Source of the DNA: Flavobacterium sp. GSB-24
Lineage (GTDB): Bacteria > Bacteroidota > Bacteroidia > Flavobacteriales > Flavobacteriaceae
Reading direction: 5' to 3'
Length of the DNA stretch: 64,000 bases
Assembly (NCBI RefSeq): GCF_027924665.1
Contig: NZ_AP027043.1
Location: 4,526,001-4,590,000, forward strand
Shown: positions 8,513-16,463 of the stretch, piece after piece
Layout of the letters: every line of letters begins with the position of its first letter
Position numbering within the stretch: position 1 is the stretch's first letter
Notes under the pieces: model-generated
Database searches by the model: none
The model's input: only the letters and a program-made list of their open reading frames with translations
Told to the model about the DNA's origin: nothing
Program-made: the position numbers and the translations under genes

Positions 8513-10141
8513 TTAAACAGGCAGATAAATCCAAAAAGTTGTTCCTTCTTCAGGAATACTGGTGAAGTTAATAATTCCGTTATGATTTTCAATAATACGT
8601 CTGCAGAGAGCAAGACCTATACCATTTCCGCCATACTGATCTCTTTGGTGCAGACGCTGGAACATATCAAAAATACGGCTTGAATATTCATTATTCATTC
8701 CGATACCATTATCTGCAATCGAGATTACGTGAAAGTTACCTACAGGAGCAGCCTGATCAAAAGATCTTTCGCTGCTAGCTGAGATTTCTTGATAAGATAT
8801 AGTTACCGCTGGTTGTAAAGTATTAAATTTTAACGCATTATTTATCAAATTATAAAATAACTGACGAAGCTGAGGTTCAAGCCCAGTCACAGTTGGAAGC
8901 ACATTTACGTTTACAATTGCATTTTTTTCTTCGATAATCAGGCTTAAATCATCTAAAGTTTCTGAGATGACTTCATTAAGATCAACTTTGCCAATAAATT
9001 TGTCATGATTATTAATACGCGAGTAATTCAGTACATCTGATATTAAATTGGACAATCGGCCCGCAGCAGAGGTTATTTTATCAAAATAATACAGTTGTTT
9101 CTGCTCTTCAGTCAGATGTTCTGATGCGCGTGACAGCATGATCATAATTTTTCGAAGTGGTTCCTGCAGGTCATGACTGGCTATAAAAGCAAATTGCTCC
9201 AGCTCTTTATTTTTGAATTTTAATTTTGAATTTGCACTTTCGAGCTCAAGCTGAATCTCCTTTAATTCTGAATTGTCTTTTAGGGCTTCAACAATCATTT
9301 TCTGAGCATTATTATTTACAAAATAAATAAGCCAGCTGCTAAAAGAACCATCTTCAGATTTATTAGGTATAATAGAAACATTATGCCAGATATAATAATC
9401 ATCTTTTTTAATTCTAATATCTGCCGAAAAATCTCCTCTAATCTTTTTGGCTCTGCTCCATCCTTCAATCAAAAGATCTATATCATCATCATGTATAAAA
9501 GTACTTATGCTTTTTTTATCAAAAGAACTAAAAGGTGCTGTTAAATAGGCTTCGAAGGCATTATTTGAAAGCAGTACATTATTGCGGTCATTTACAATAC
9601 AGATTAAAACAGGAATAGTGTCAACTAATTTTCTATAGCGATTTTCACTTTCTCCAAGCTTTTCGGAAAGTGCTACAAGCTCAATATTCTTTTTTCTGAT
9701 TTCATCATAAGCAGATATTGGCGGTTCGTATTTAAAGTAGTCTACCAATGTCTTTATTTTTGCATCTGAAAGAAGTCCTGGTGAAGGCACTTGATGACTG
9801 AGAGTGGTTTTTGAATGGTTATCTGTATAAATATATTCTATATTTCCAGATATTTTGGCTGCATATTTATACGCCTCGGGATTGCATTTTTTCAGATCAA
9901 CCTCATCCGTAAGAACAGCCAATATCTCTTTTTGAGTAGCTCTGATAATATTAATTCCTAATACCAGTACAGAGTTTTTTCCATTAGCTATGGAACATCT
10001 TGCTACTTCTGAAACTGCTGTCGAAAATCTGGTTTGAGCCTGTAAAGGCATGCCACACATTTCCGCAATTTTCATTGAACGCTTATGGGCCAGTATAAGG
10101 TCCATTTCATTATCAAGATTAATTTTTACAATTTCCTTCAT
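8513..10141 (-). CDS. PAS histidine kinase of the stressosome operon
   Basis: This 542-residue soluble kinase is the last gene of the RsbRST operon, starting 5 bases after the phosphatase gene. Residues 1 to about 130 look like a GHKL/RsbT-type ATPase fold. The usual N-box Glu-x-x-x-Asn is replaced by SEVARCS and no glycine-rich lid is seen, so it is probably not catalytic. A PAS unit follows (about 168-285, starting SENRYRKLVDTIPVLICIVN), then a coiled coil. The HisKA domain carries His323 (SHDLQEPLRK), and the HATPase domain has YNLINNALKF, DNGIGM and GGNGIGLAL. Its catalytic half closely resembles the multi-PAS kinase at the left edge. It is inferred to be an output or second input of the stressosome. 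No response regulator is adjacent. Confidence 0.88.
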   Translation of the reverse strand: MKEIVKINLDNEMDLILAHKRSMKIAEMCGMPLQAQTRFSTAVSEVARCSIANGKNSVLVLGINIIRATQKEILAVLTDEVDLKKCNPEAYKYAAKISGNIEYIYTDNHSKTTLSHQVPSPGLLSDAKIKTLVDYFKYEPPISAYDEIRKKNIELVALSEKLGESENRYRKLVDTIPVLICIVNDRNNVLLSNNAFEAYLTAPFSSFDKKSISTFIHDDDIDLLIEGWSRAKKIRGDFSADIRIKKDDYYIWHNVSIIPNKSEDGSFSSWLIYFVNNNAQKMIVEALKDNSELKEIQLELESANSKLKFKNKELEQFAFIASHDLQEPLRKIMIMLSRASEHLTEEQKQLYYFDKITSAAGRLSNLISDVLNYSRINNHDKFIGKVDLNEVISETLDDLSLIIEEKNAIVNVNVLPTVTGLEPQLRQLFYNLINNALKFNTLQPAVTISYQEISASSERSFDQAAPVGNFHVISIADNGIGMNNEYSSRIFDMFQRLHQRDQYGGNGIGLALCRRIIENHNGIINFTSIPEEGTTFWIYLPV

Positions 10142-10146
10142 GATCC

Positions 10147-11160
10147 CTAAAATATTTTTCCAACCAAAATTGTAGCATCATCTGTTCCTCTTACATTGTC
10201 TTTATATAAAGCCGAAGCAATAATACCAGGACTTTGCTTAATTATCGAAGTCAGCTCAGCGAGATTCCATCTAGTACGGAGTCCGTCGCTGTGCATAATA
10301 ATAATTTGATGTTTTTGATAAGGAACAACCGTATTGTTTAAGGTACGTGGTATATTATGCCCAATAATACCATTGTAAGGCGTATAAGTTTTATTATCAA
10401 GTCCGTTATAGATACGTGTATTGATATTTCCTATACCGCATATATTCCAAGTTTCGGTTGTATAATCTGCGCAGGCAATAGTTGCGACAAGTCCCCTGCT
10501 CTTTTTAGCATGTTCGTGAACATATCGTAAAATAGATGTCGGATCGTTCTCTGTACATTGTTTAAAGGCTCTTATAGCCTGCTGTACGGCTTCATTTGCT
10601 TTTGCACCGTGACCTAATCCGTCGCCGCAAAAAATCTGAAAACCTTTTTTACTATATTTAATGTAATATCCATCCCCGCAAACTCTTTCACCAGGATAAT
10701 TTACACTTATAGCAGAAAGGTTTAATTCATTTTCTGAATGGATAACGGAAAAATCAGCCTTATCACAAATTTTTATATACTGCACAGTACCCCATCCGCG
10801 CATGGAGTAAATCTGAAAATCATTACTTAATCTTTTGATTGCTCCAAGTCCCTGACCAAGTGTGTTTGAAGTAGAGTAACCATCATTCATTATTTTGGTT
10901 ACATTTTCAATTCCTATTCCTTTATCCAGACAGTAAATTTCTATTTCATTATGACTTCCGTTGTAATGCGCTCTATAAAGCAGATCGCCGCCGTCGGCAT
11001 ATTTAATAAGGTTAGAAGTAAGTTCTGCAATTATAATATCCGTTTCAGCAGCTCTGTGTGGTGTAAAACCTAACTGTAATGCTAAATTATGTATTTCTCT
11101 TTTTATAAAAGCAATTAAGCTTCTATCGTCAATTTTGTAAACGGAAAAAGTATTATCCAT
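10147..11160 (-). CDS. RsbT-like ATPase fused to SpoIIE/RsbX-type PP2C phosphatase
   Basis: This 337-residue protein has two parts. Residues 1 to about 140 are a GHKL anti-sigma-type kinase domain with N box ELTSNLIKYADGG, G1 box DKGIGI and the lid DGYSTSNTLGQGLGAIKRL. Residues about 145-337 are a PP2C-like phosphatase resembling RsbX/SpoIIE. Their metal-binding motifs are visible: GDGYYI, GDGLGHG and HSDGL. In Bacillus, RsbX resets the stressosome by dephosphorylating RsbR and RsbS. The fused kinase domain suggests a switch or dual-activity regulator here. The start overlaps the rsbT end by 8 bases, indicating translational coupling. Confidence 0.87.
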   Translation of the reverse strand: MDNTFSVYKIDDRSLIAFIKREIHNLALQLGFTPHRAAETDIIIAELTSNLIKYADGGDLLYRAHYNGSHNEIEIYCLDKGIGIENVTKIMNDGYSTSNTLGQGLGAIKRLSNDFQIYSMRGWGTVQYIKICDKADFSVIHSENELNLSAISVNYPGERVCGDGYYIKYSKKGFQIFCGDGLGHGAKANEAVQQAIRAFKQCTENDPTSILRYVHEHAKKSRGLVATIACADYTTETWNICGIGNINTRIYNGLDNKTYTPYNGIIGHNIPRTLNNTVVPYQKHQIIIMHSDGLRTRWNLAELTSIIKQSPGIIASALYKDNVRGTDDATILVGKIF

Positions 11161-11566
11161 TTTTCCATTTTATTATAGTAACGGTTGTGCCGTTTCCTAA
11201 TTCGGTTTGTATATCAAATTCATTCACTAGTCTTTTTGTCCCTGGCAAGCCAAGTCCAAGACTTTTTCCGGTGCTGTATCCATCCTGCATAGCCATTCCA
11301 ATATCTTTTATTCCTGGTCCTTTATCAATAAAAGTCACACGCACGCCATTATCGCGTCCGTTGCTTACAGATTCAATAATTACTTTTCCTCCTCCGCCAT
11401 ACTTTAAAAGATTACGGACGAGTTCGCTTGTGGCCGTAATTAATTTGGTTTGATTTAAAATACTCATTCCAATCTGTACGCCATATTCCTTTACACGATT
11501 GCGTAACGGAACTACATCCTGCTCTTTTACAATAAGCAGTTCTTCTTTATTCGTTGCTGTCGTCAT
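11153..11566 (-). CDS. rsbT: RsbT-like stressosome serine kinase
   Basis: This GHKL-type serine/threonine kinase would phosphorylate RsbS and RsbR STAS domains and be released on stress. The chosen start, ATG at 11566, is preceded by a GGAG-type site about 7 bases upstream, and it aligns with the short N-terminus of RsbT. A longer frame reaching back inside rsbS is unlikely. The protein has 137 residues. Diagnostic motifs are the N box ATSELVRNLLKYGGGG, the G1 box DKGPGI and the lid DGYSTGKSLGLGLPGTKRLVNEF, which match RsbT closely. The gene overlaps rsbS by 20 bases and the next gene by 8 bases. Confidence 0.92.
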   Translation of the reverse strand: MTTATNKEELLIVKEQDVVPLRNRVKEYGVQIGMSILNQTKLITATSELVRNLLKYGGGGKVIIESVSNGRDNGVRVTFIDKGPGIKDIGMAMQDGYSTGKSLGLGLPGTKRLVNEFDIQTELGNGTTVTIIKWKNG

Positions 11567-11945
11567 ATACCTGCTCCTCGTTATCGCCATTGTACATTTT
11601 CGCGCGAAGCAAATCCATGCCTTTTTCAACGTTTAAGGCACTTATAACACCATTTAAAGATAATCCAAGTTCGACGAGTGTGATAGCCACTGCTGGCTGC
11701 ATACCTACTACGACTGTTTGTGCATCCATAATTTTTGACATTACCGCAATATTTCCTAAAATTCGTCCCATAAAAGAGTCAATAATAGAAACCGCTGATA
11801 TGTCAATTAGGACACCCTTTGAATTATGTTTATTTATAGTATTTATTAAATCAGATTCAAGATTTTCCGCTAATTGGTCATACAAATCTACTTGTATTGT
11901 AACTAGAAGAAAATCTCCCATCTTGAGTATAGGAATTCTTTCCAT
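11547..11945 (-). CDS. rsbS: RsbS-like stressosome scaffold (STAS domain)
   Basis: This 132-residue single STAS-domain protein forms part of the stressosome core and holds RsbT in unstressed cells. The N-terminus (ERIPILKMGDFLLVTIQ) and the block LIDISAVSIIDSFMGRILG match the RsbS pattern. Ser57 in IDSFMGR corresponds to the phosphorylated Ser59 of Bacillus subtilis RsbS. The segment GMQPAVAITLVELGLSL is also typical of RsbS. The gene lies between rsbR (18-base gap) and rsbT (20-base overlap), the classic RsbR-S-T order. Confidence 0.93.
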   Translation of the reverse strand: MERIPILKMGDFLLVTIQVDLYDQLAENLESDLINTINKHNSKGVLIDISAVSIIDSFMGRILGNIAVMSKIMDAQTVVVGMQPAVAITLVELGLSLNGVISALNVEKGMDLLRAKMYNGDNEEQVYDDSNE

Positions 11946-11963
11946 TTCAATAATCTTAATTCG

Positions 11964-12791
11964 TTATTTTCTCTTCACAACCGTAAGCTGAAGCATGTCA
12001 AAAGCTGTTTGAAGAGCGCTTGCAAGTGAAGCTTTGGTAATAATTCCTGTAAGATCTATTCCTAAATGCACTACAGTCTGCGCAATTTCAGGACGAATAC
12101 CACTAATGATACATTCTGCTCCCATTAATCTGGTTGCACTTACCGTTTTGATAAGATGTTGCGCTACAAGCGAATCTACTGCAGGCACTCCTGAAATATC
12201 AAGTATAGCAATAGAACTTCCTGTATCAACAATCTGCTGTAAAAGATTTTCCATTACAACCTGAGTTCTTGAGCTGTCAAGTGTACCAATAATAGGCAGT
12301 GCCACAACACCGTCCCAAACTCTAATAACCGGAGTAGAAATTTCGCTGATTTCATCAATTTGTCTAGCGATAACATCTTCACGTCCTTTCATATAAGATT
12401 CGAAAGTCAGAATCGTCATATTGTCCAAAAGTGTACTTAGCTGTAAATTTGCGTCGTATAACTTTGAAGATTCAGGCTCAATTTCTGAAAGGATCTTTGA
12501 AGCAGCTTCTTTAAAAGCAATTAAATACTGAGCATTTTCACGAGGTGAAAAACCACGTCTCCCTCTTGAACTTGAAATTCCAATTAGCAGATCATTTACT
12601 CTCTCAAATTCTTGTGAGTTTGTATTGCCGTTTGAATGCTGTAAGGCGTCTAATAAAAGGGCTGCGAACTCTTTTGATTCTTCTTCTTCTGTCGCCCCAT
12701 CAGTAGAACCATTTGCTTGTAAAAGCTGAGACCATGTAGTCAATAATTTGTTTTGGTGCTCTTTCAAGCTTCCAAGGAGATTATTTTGCAT
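11964..12791 (-). CDS. rsbR: RsbR-like stressosome sensor/scaffold
   Basis: This 275-residue protein has a variable helical N-terminal sensory domain (about 1-145) and a C-terminal STAS domain (about 153-268). The STAS block LDISGVPAVDSLVAQHLIK and the block GIRPEIAQTVVHLGIDL are hallmarks of RsbR paralogues. Thr239 matches the second phosphorylation site (Thr205 in B. subtilis RsbRA). The first site, Thr171 there, is Ser207 here. The N-terminal domain does not look like a haem globin (no clear proximal His pattern), and the signal is unknown. This is the first gene of the operon. No canonical TAnnTTTG element was found upstream. Confidence 0.92.
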   Translation of the reverse strand: MQNNLLGSLKEHQNKLLTTWSQLLQANGSTDGATEEEESKEFAALLLDALQHSNGNTNSQEFERVNDLLIGISSSRGRRGFSPRENAQYLIAFKEAASKILSEIEPESSKLYDANLQLSTLLDNMTILTFESYMKGREDVIARQIDEISEISTPVIRVWDGVVALPIIGTLDSSRTQVVMENLLQQIVDTGSSIAILDISGVPAVDSLVAQHLIKTVSATRLMGAECIISGIRPEIAQTVVHLGIDLTGIITKASLASALQTAFDMLQLTVVKRK

Positions 12792-12982
12792 TTGCTGTGA
12801 TATTTGGATATTTATGTAAATATAGACAAATAATTCTCCATAATTTCCAATTCAAGAAAATAGATGTAAAAAAAAAATTACTAAATTTTGAAACTTTTAT
12901 CGTTTTATATGACAGGTAATTACTTATTAATTTTGAGAAAAATTGTATGAAGCAATTATAAAAATTTAAAAAATCATCATAC

Positions 12983-13031
12983 AAACAACCTTAATTTTTT
13001 GCTTCAACATTTAGTTGTTATTAGGTTGTTT
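12983..13031 (-). terminator. Possible terminator after YheT-like gene
   Basis: A 9-bp stem (12983-12991 with 13023-13031) encloses a 31-base loop that itself contains a short CAAC/GTTG stem. It lies just after the stop of the minus-strand hydrolase, with a T-rich stretch further on. The long loop lowers confidence. Confidence 0.45.
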
Positions 13032-13044
13032 TTAGGAAATAATA

Positions 13045-14013
13045 CTATGCTAATGCCTTGCAGGATTCAAAAAATTCATAAGCTCTTTTTTCTGCATAGG
13101 AATACGTTGAATTACGCAGCGGAAAAGCGCAGTGACCTCCATATTTTGGAGTTTCCAGATACACGTATTCACTTTCTTTTGCTATAGCTCTGGGATAACA
13201 TCTTTCGCCCAAAAAAGGATCATCAAGCGAATTGATAATTAAAACCGGAATGGTAATATTTTTAAGTGAAAATTCAGGGGAAACCTGCTGGTAATAGTCA
13301 TCTCTGCTCGCAAAACCATGCAGCGGTGCCGTAAAATATTGATCCACTTCATCAAACGAAGAAATTTTATCGATTTGATCACGGTTAATAAAATCTGGAA
13401 ACTGAGCCGCTTTATATTTGAGTTTTCTTTTAATATCAATTGTAAAATTCTTCAGATAAACTCTGTTGAATCCTTGTTTGAGTACTTCGGCACTGGTTGC
13501 AATATGAGTTGGCACTGAAATAGAAACCCCTGCTTTTATGCGTTCGTCGAGTTTTGTCCAGCCAAAATAATTTAAAAGCTGTACACCGCCCATTGAATAT
13601 CCGATTAAATAAACTTCTTCGAATCCTTTTTTTAAAACAAACTGCACGACCTCATCCAGATCGTCAACTGCACCATGATGATAAAGTCTTGGCAGGCGGT
13701 TCATTTCTCCTCCACAGGTACGATTGTTCCATGCAAAGACTGAAACTCCTTTTTGCTGAAAATAAGCTGCACAGCTGTTATTATAAGTTCTTCTGGAATC
13801 TCCTTCTAAACCGTGGCAAAGAATAACCGCTTTTTTAGGATCATTTATCATAAAATCGATATTGATAAAATCCCCGTCATTTAACTCCAGTTTTTCTCTT
13901 GTGTATCCTGGCACATCAAACTTCTTAAACAAAGCAGCATAAATAGTAGAAACGTGCCTGTTTCGATGAATAATAGAAGGAAAATCATATTCTGATTGTT
14001 CAATTAGTGGCAT
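13045..14013 (-). CDS. YheT-like alpha/beta hydrolase
   Basis: This 322-residue cytoplasmic protein belongs to the YheT/UPF0017 (ABHD1/3-like) alpha/beta hydrolase family. The oxyanion region is LCHGLEGDSRRTYN, and the nucleophile elbow is GYSMGG with Ser140. An acid region (INSLDDPFL) and the late histidine in YGGHCAFP complete the expected triad. No signal peptide is present. Family members act on acyl or lipid-like substrates, but the bacterial substrate is poorly defined. The gene stands alone between the Rsb operon and a plus-strand lipoprotein gene, followed by a stem-loop. Confidence 0.87.
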   Translation of the reverse strand: MPLIEQSEYDFPSIIHRNRHVSTIYAALFKKFDVPGYTREKLELNDGDFINIDFMINDPKKAVILCHGLEGDSRRTYNNSCAAYFQQKGVSVFAWNNRTCGGEMNRLPRLYHHGAVDDLDEVVQFVLKKGFEEVYLIGYSMGGVQLLNYFGWTKLDERIKAGVSISVPTHIATSAEVLKQGFNRVYLKNFTIDIKRKLKYKAAQFPDFINRDQIDKISSFDEVDQYFTAPLHGFASRDDYYQQVSPEFSLKNITIPVLIINSLDDPFLGERCYPRAIAKESEYVYLETPKYGGHCAFPLRNSTYSYAEKRAYEFFESCKALA

Positions 14014-14207
14014 GATAAAAAAGATTTAATGTGCTTTATACAAAGCTAAGAAATCAATCGATAGGAAATTTAATACAGCCTTTTTAATTTCAATTTTCTG
14101 AATTATTAATAATATGCGAATGTGTTTTTTAAGGAAAAAATACATTTATGTCTAGATCTTGCAAAATCGAAATGCTATTATGTAATAGCTCATTCTCTGA
14201 AAACAAA

Positions 14208-14215
14208 TAAATTTG
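14208..14215 (+). promoter_or_regulatory. Candidate -7 promoter element of the small lipoprotein gene
   Basis: TAAATTTG matches TAnnTTTG and ends 25 bases before the ATG at 14241. No TTG with suitable spacing was seen upstream. Confidence 0.42.
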
Positions 14216-14240
14216 AGATGATTTACTAAAAAATACAATT

Positions 14241-14738
14241 ATGAAAAATCTATTAATGCTTTTATTATCAATTTTCTTTTTTTCATGTCAATCAAAAGAA
14301 AATAAAAACACTTCTGTATCTGGCTCAGATTCAATTGCTACCAATAAAGACACTTTAACTACTAAAATGGTCACGAATATAAAAGAAGAAATAAACAAAC
14401 AAGTAGGTGACACAATCTTCATGGATTCTAAAAATGAGCAAGGTTTATTTATTGCTGATGGTTTACTGGATTCTATTCATCCAAAAGTATATGTTAAGTT
14501 TAAAAATGAAGATTTAGGCGAATTGAATGGCAATATTATTCCAGCTGCAGGCAAAGGAAACATTCGTTTCAATCAAATTATTTTCCCAAATAAAAATTCA
14601 GACGGACCTTTTGGAATGGATTTGAAAATTCCGTTAACGCAAAAAGGAAATCATATTATTGTAATTGGACATTCGCAAATGGCTGACAATCCTTATTGGG
14701 GTAAATTTAAGGTGCAGCTTAAGAATAAAAAGAAATGA
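14241..14738 (+). CDS. Small lipoprotein of unknown function
   Basis: This 165-residue protein has a lipoprotein signal peptide with the lipobox cysteine at Cys16 (FFFSCQSKENK). Residues about 20-55 are polar and probably a flexible linker. Residues about 60-165 look like a beta-rich domain with a strand pattern containing DGLLDSIHPKVYVKFKN and the late motif HIIVIGHSQMADNP. I do not recognise a family. The residues after Cys are not strongly acidic, so surface export is uncertain. The gene stands alone on the plus strand with its own candidate promoter. Confidence 0.75.
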   Translation: MKNLLMLLLSIFFFSCQSKENKNTSVSGSDSIATNKDTLTTKMVTNIKEEINKQVGDTIFMDSKNEQGLFIADGLLDSIHPKVYVKFKNEDLGELNGNIIPAAGKGNIRFNQIIFPNKNSDGPFGMDLKIPLTQKGNHIIVIGHSQMADNPYWGKFKVQLKNKKK

Positions 14739-14860
14739 TAAATATAAGGTGTTAATTAAATTTATTCTGCTAAATTTATATAAAAACCTAAATTACAATA
14801 TTTTACAAATAAATCCTCAGAACTTAATCTAGATTAATCGATAGGCAGTTGCCTCCTATA

Positions 14861-14868
14861 TAAATTTG
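14861..14868 (+). promoter_or_regulatory. Candidate -7 promoter element of the haloperoxidase-like hydrolase
   Basis: TAAATTTG, within TATATAAATTTG, fits the Bacteroidota -7 consensus 104 bases before the ATG at 14972. A TTG lies only 9 bases upstream, which is too close for a normal -33 element. Confidence 0.45.
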
Positions 14869-14971
14869 TAAAAGAAATCTAAGAAAAAAAAACAGATAAA
14901 AACTTAGATCTTAATAACAAATACCAAATTGGGATATTCCTAAAATTTATTAATCTTAAAAAACCAAAAAA

Positions 14972-15790
14972 ATGAGTAAAATTACAGTAAAAGACGGAAC
15001 AGAAATTTATTATAAAGATTGGGGAACTGGACAACCAATTGTTTTTCACCACGGATGGCCTTTATCAAGTGATGATTGGGATGCACAAATGATGTTTTTC
15101 TTAAAACAAGGATATCGTGTTATTGCACATGATAGACGCGGGCATGGTCGCTCTGGTCAAAGTTCTGAAGGAAATAACATGGAAACCTACGCATCAGACA
15201 TTGCGGAATTAACAGCTGCACTTGATTTAAAAGATGCTATTCATATTGGCCACTCAACCGGCGGCGGTGAAGTAATTCGCTACGCAGCAAAATACGGAAA
15301 AGACCGTGTTGCAAAAGCTATCATTATTAGCGCAGTAACGCCAATTATGATAAAAAATGAAGCCAATCCTGATGGTGTTCCGCTATCTGTTTTTGATGAA
15401 ATAAGAGAAGGTACTGGATTTAATAGAGCACAATATTTTTATGATTTTCCCATTGCTTTTTACGGATGGAACCGCGAAGGAAAAGAAGTTCAGGAAGGAA
15501 TTAAACATAATTGGTGGCGTCAGGGAATGATGGGTTCTGTTTTAGCACATTATGAAGGAATTAAGGCTTTCTCTGAATCTGATTTTACAGAAGATCTTAA
15601 GAGTTTAGATATTCCTGTTCTTGTACTGCATGGAGAAGACGATCAAATTGTTCCTTATAATCAAGCACCAAAAGCTGCTAAATTATTGAAAAACGGTAAA
15701 CTAATTTCTTATCCAGGATTTCCTCACGGTATGCCAACAACTGAAGCTGCGACTATTAATAAAGATATTTTAGAATTTATTAAATCTTAA
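14972..15790 (+). CDS. Haloperoxidase-like alpha/beta hydrolase
   Basis: This 272-residue cytoplasmic enzyme belongs to the cofactor-free (non-haem) chloroperoxidase/arylesterase group of alpha/beta hydrolases. The oxyanion motif is HHGWPLSSDDWDAQM, and the nucleophile is Ser95 in GHSTGGGE. The acid lies in HGEDDQIVPY, and the catalytic histidine is in FPHGMPTTEA. RRGHGRSGQ between strands is typical of this group. Members are esterases, some with perhydrolase side activity; the native substrate cannot be read from sequence. The gene is monocistronic, bounded by a terminator. Confidence 0.9.
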   Translation: MSKITVKDGTEIYYKDWGTGQPIVFHHGWPLSSDDWDAQMMFFLKQGYRVIAHDRRGHGRSGQSSEGNNMETYASDIAELTAALDLKDAIHIGHSTGGGEVIRYAAKYGKDRVAKAIIISAVTPIMIKNEANPDGVPLSVFDEIREGTGFNRAQYFYDFPIAFYGWNREGKEVQEGIKHNWWRQGMMGSVLAHYEGIKAFSESDFTEDLKSLDIPVLVLHGEDDQIVPYNQAPKAAKLLKNGKLISYPGFPHGMPTTEAATINKDILEFIKS

Positions 15791-15814
15791 AAATAACAAA
15801 CTGCTTTTCTATAT

Positions 15815-15851
15815 AAAAACCTCCAAAATCAAAATGTTTTTGGAGGTTTTT
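15815..15851 (+). terminator. Intrinsic terminator after the haloperoxidase-like gene
   Basis: A 14-bp perfect stem (15815-15828 with 15838-15851) closes a 9-base loop, with A's on the 5' flank and T's on the 3' flank. Confidence 0.88.
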
Positions 15852-15941
15852 ATTTTTAGGTAATTAACAATTTGGCTAAAAAACAAATACGGCTCCTATT
15901 AAGGATACCGCATTTATCAAACTAATTCAATTAAAAAAAAA

Positions 15942-16463
15942 CTATAAACTTGCTTTCACTTCACCGCAAGTCAACATGTTTTTTGGATAATAAGGATTTT
16001 TGATTTCCTTACTGTCACTCACCCATCCTGCCCCGGTCATGGGACAAACTTGTAAAAACAATGCAGTATCTTCTGCTTTGAATTTAGGTGCCAAATCCCA
16101 AAACTTGACAGACAATGATTGAAAAACTTTGCGCTGTTTATTGATGTTTTTTGTTGCAGCAACTTCAGCCGCAAGTTCTATGATTTCTTTTCTTTTTATC
16201 GTTGCTTCGTTCATTTTCTCGAGAGTTAGTTTTTTAAACTTAAAACTCTGTAATGAATTCTGTAATGCTGTGGCATTTTTTACAACTGCAATACTATCTG
16301 AAATTAGAAGGTTGTTTTTTAAAGCCAGATAATTGCTTGTGATTTCTTTTTTCTGTGCTTCTCGTTTTGCTGTCAATTCCGGAGCAACTTCTTCTTTTGA
16401 TGTTAACTGAGCCTGAGCCAGACTGCTTAAACAAATAAATGCTAGTGCTATTATTTTTTTCAT
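15942..16463 (-). CDS. Secreted DUF3347 protein
   Basis: This 173-residue protein has a signal peptide (about 1-19, ending AQA). The C-terminal pattern CPMTGAGWVSD...KNPYYPKNMLTCGEV is the hallmark of DUF3347, a helical periplasmic domain often found with copper or heavy-metal export systems. Conserved Cys, Met and Asn-Pro-Tyr-Tyr residues could bind metal. The gene overlaps the upstream metalloprotease by 4 bases (ATGA), so it is translationally coupled and is the last gene of the sigma/FecR/SusCD operon. A metal-handling or chaperone role toward the zinc protease is conceivable but only inferred. Confidence 0.85.
   Translation of the reverse strand: MKKIIALAFICLSSLAQAQLTSKEEVAPELTAKREAQKKEITSNYLALKNNLLISDSIAVVKNATALQNSLQSFKFKKLTLEKMNEATIKRKEIIELAAEVAATKNINKQRKVFQSLSVKFWDLAPKFKAEDTALFLQVCPMTGAGWVSDSKEIKNPYYPKNMLTCGEVKASL

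Noticed and set aside
11567..11629. Longer N-terminus for rsbT
   Set aside because: The added 21 residues overlap rsbS and lack RsbT similarity, whereas ATG 11566 has a good ribosome-binding site and the right length.
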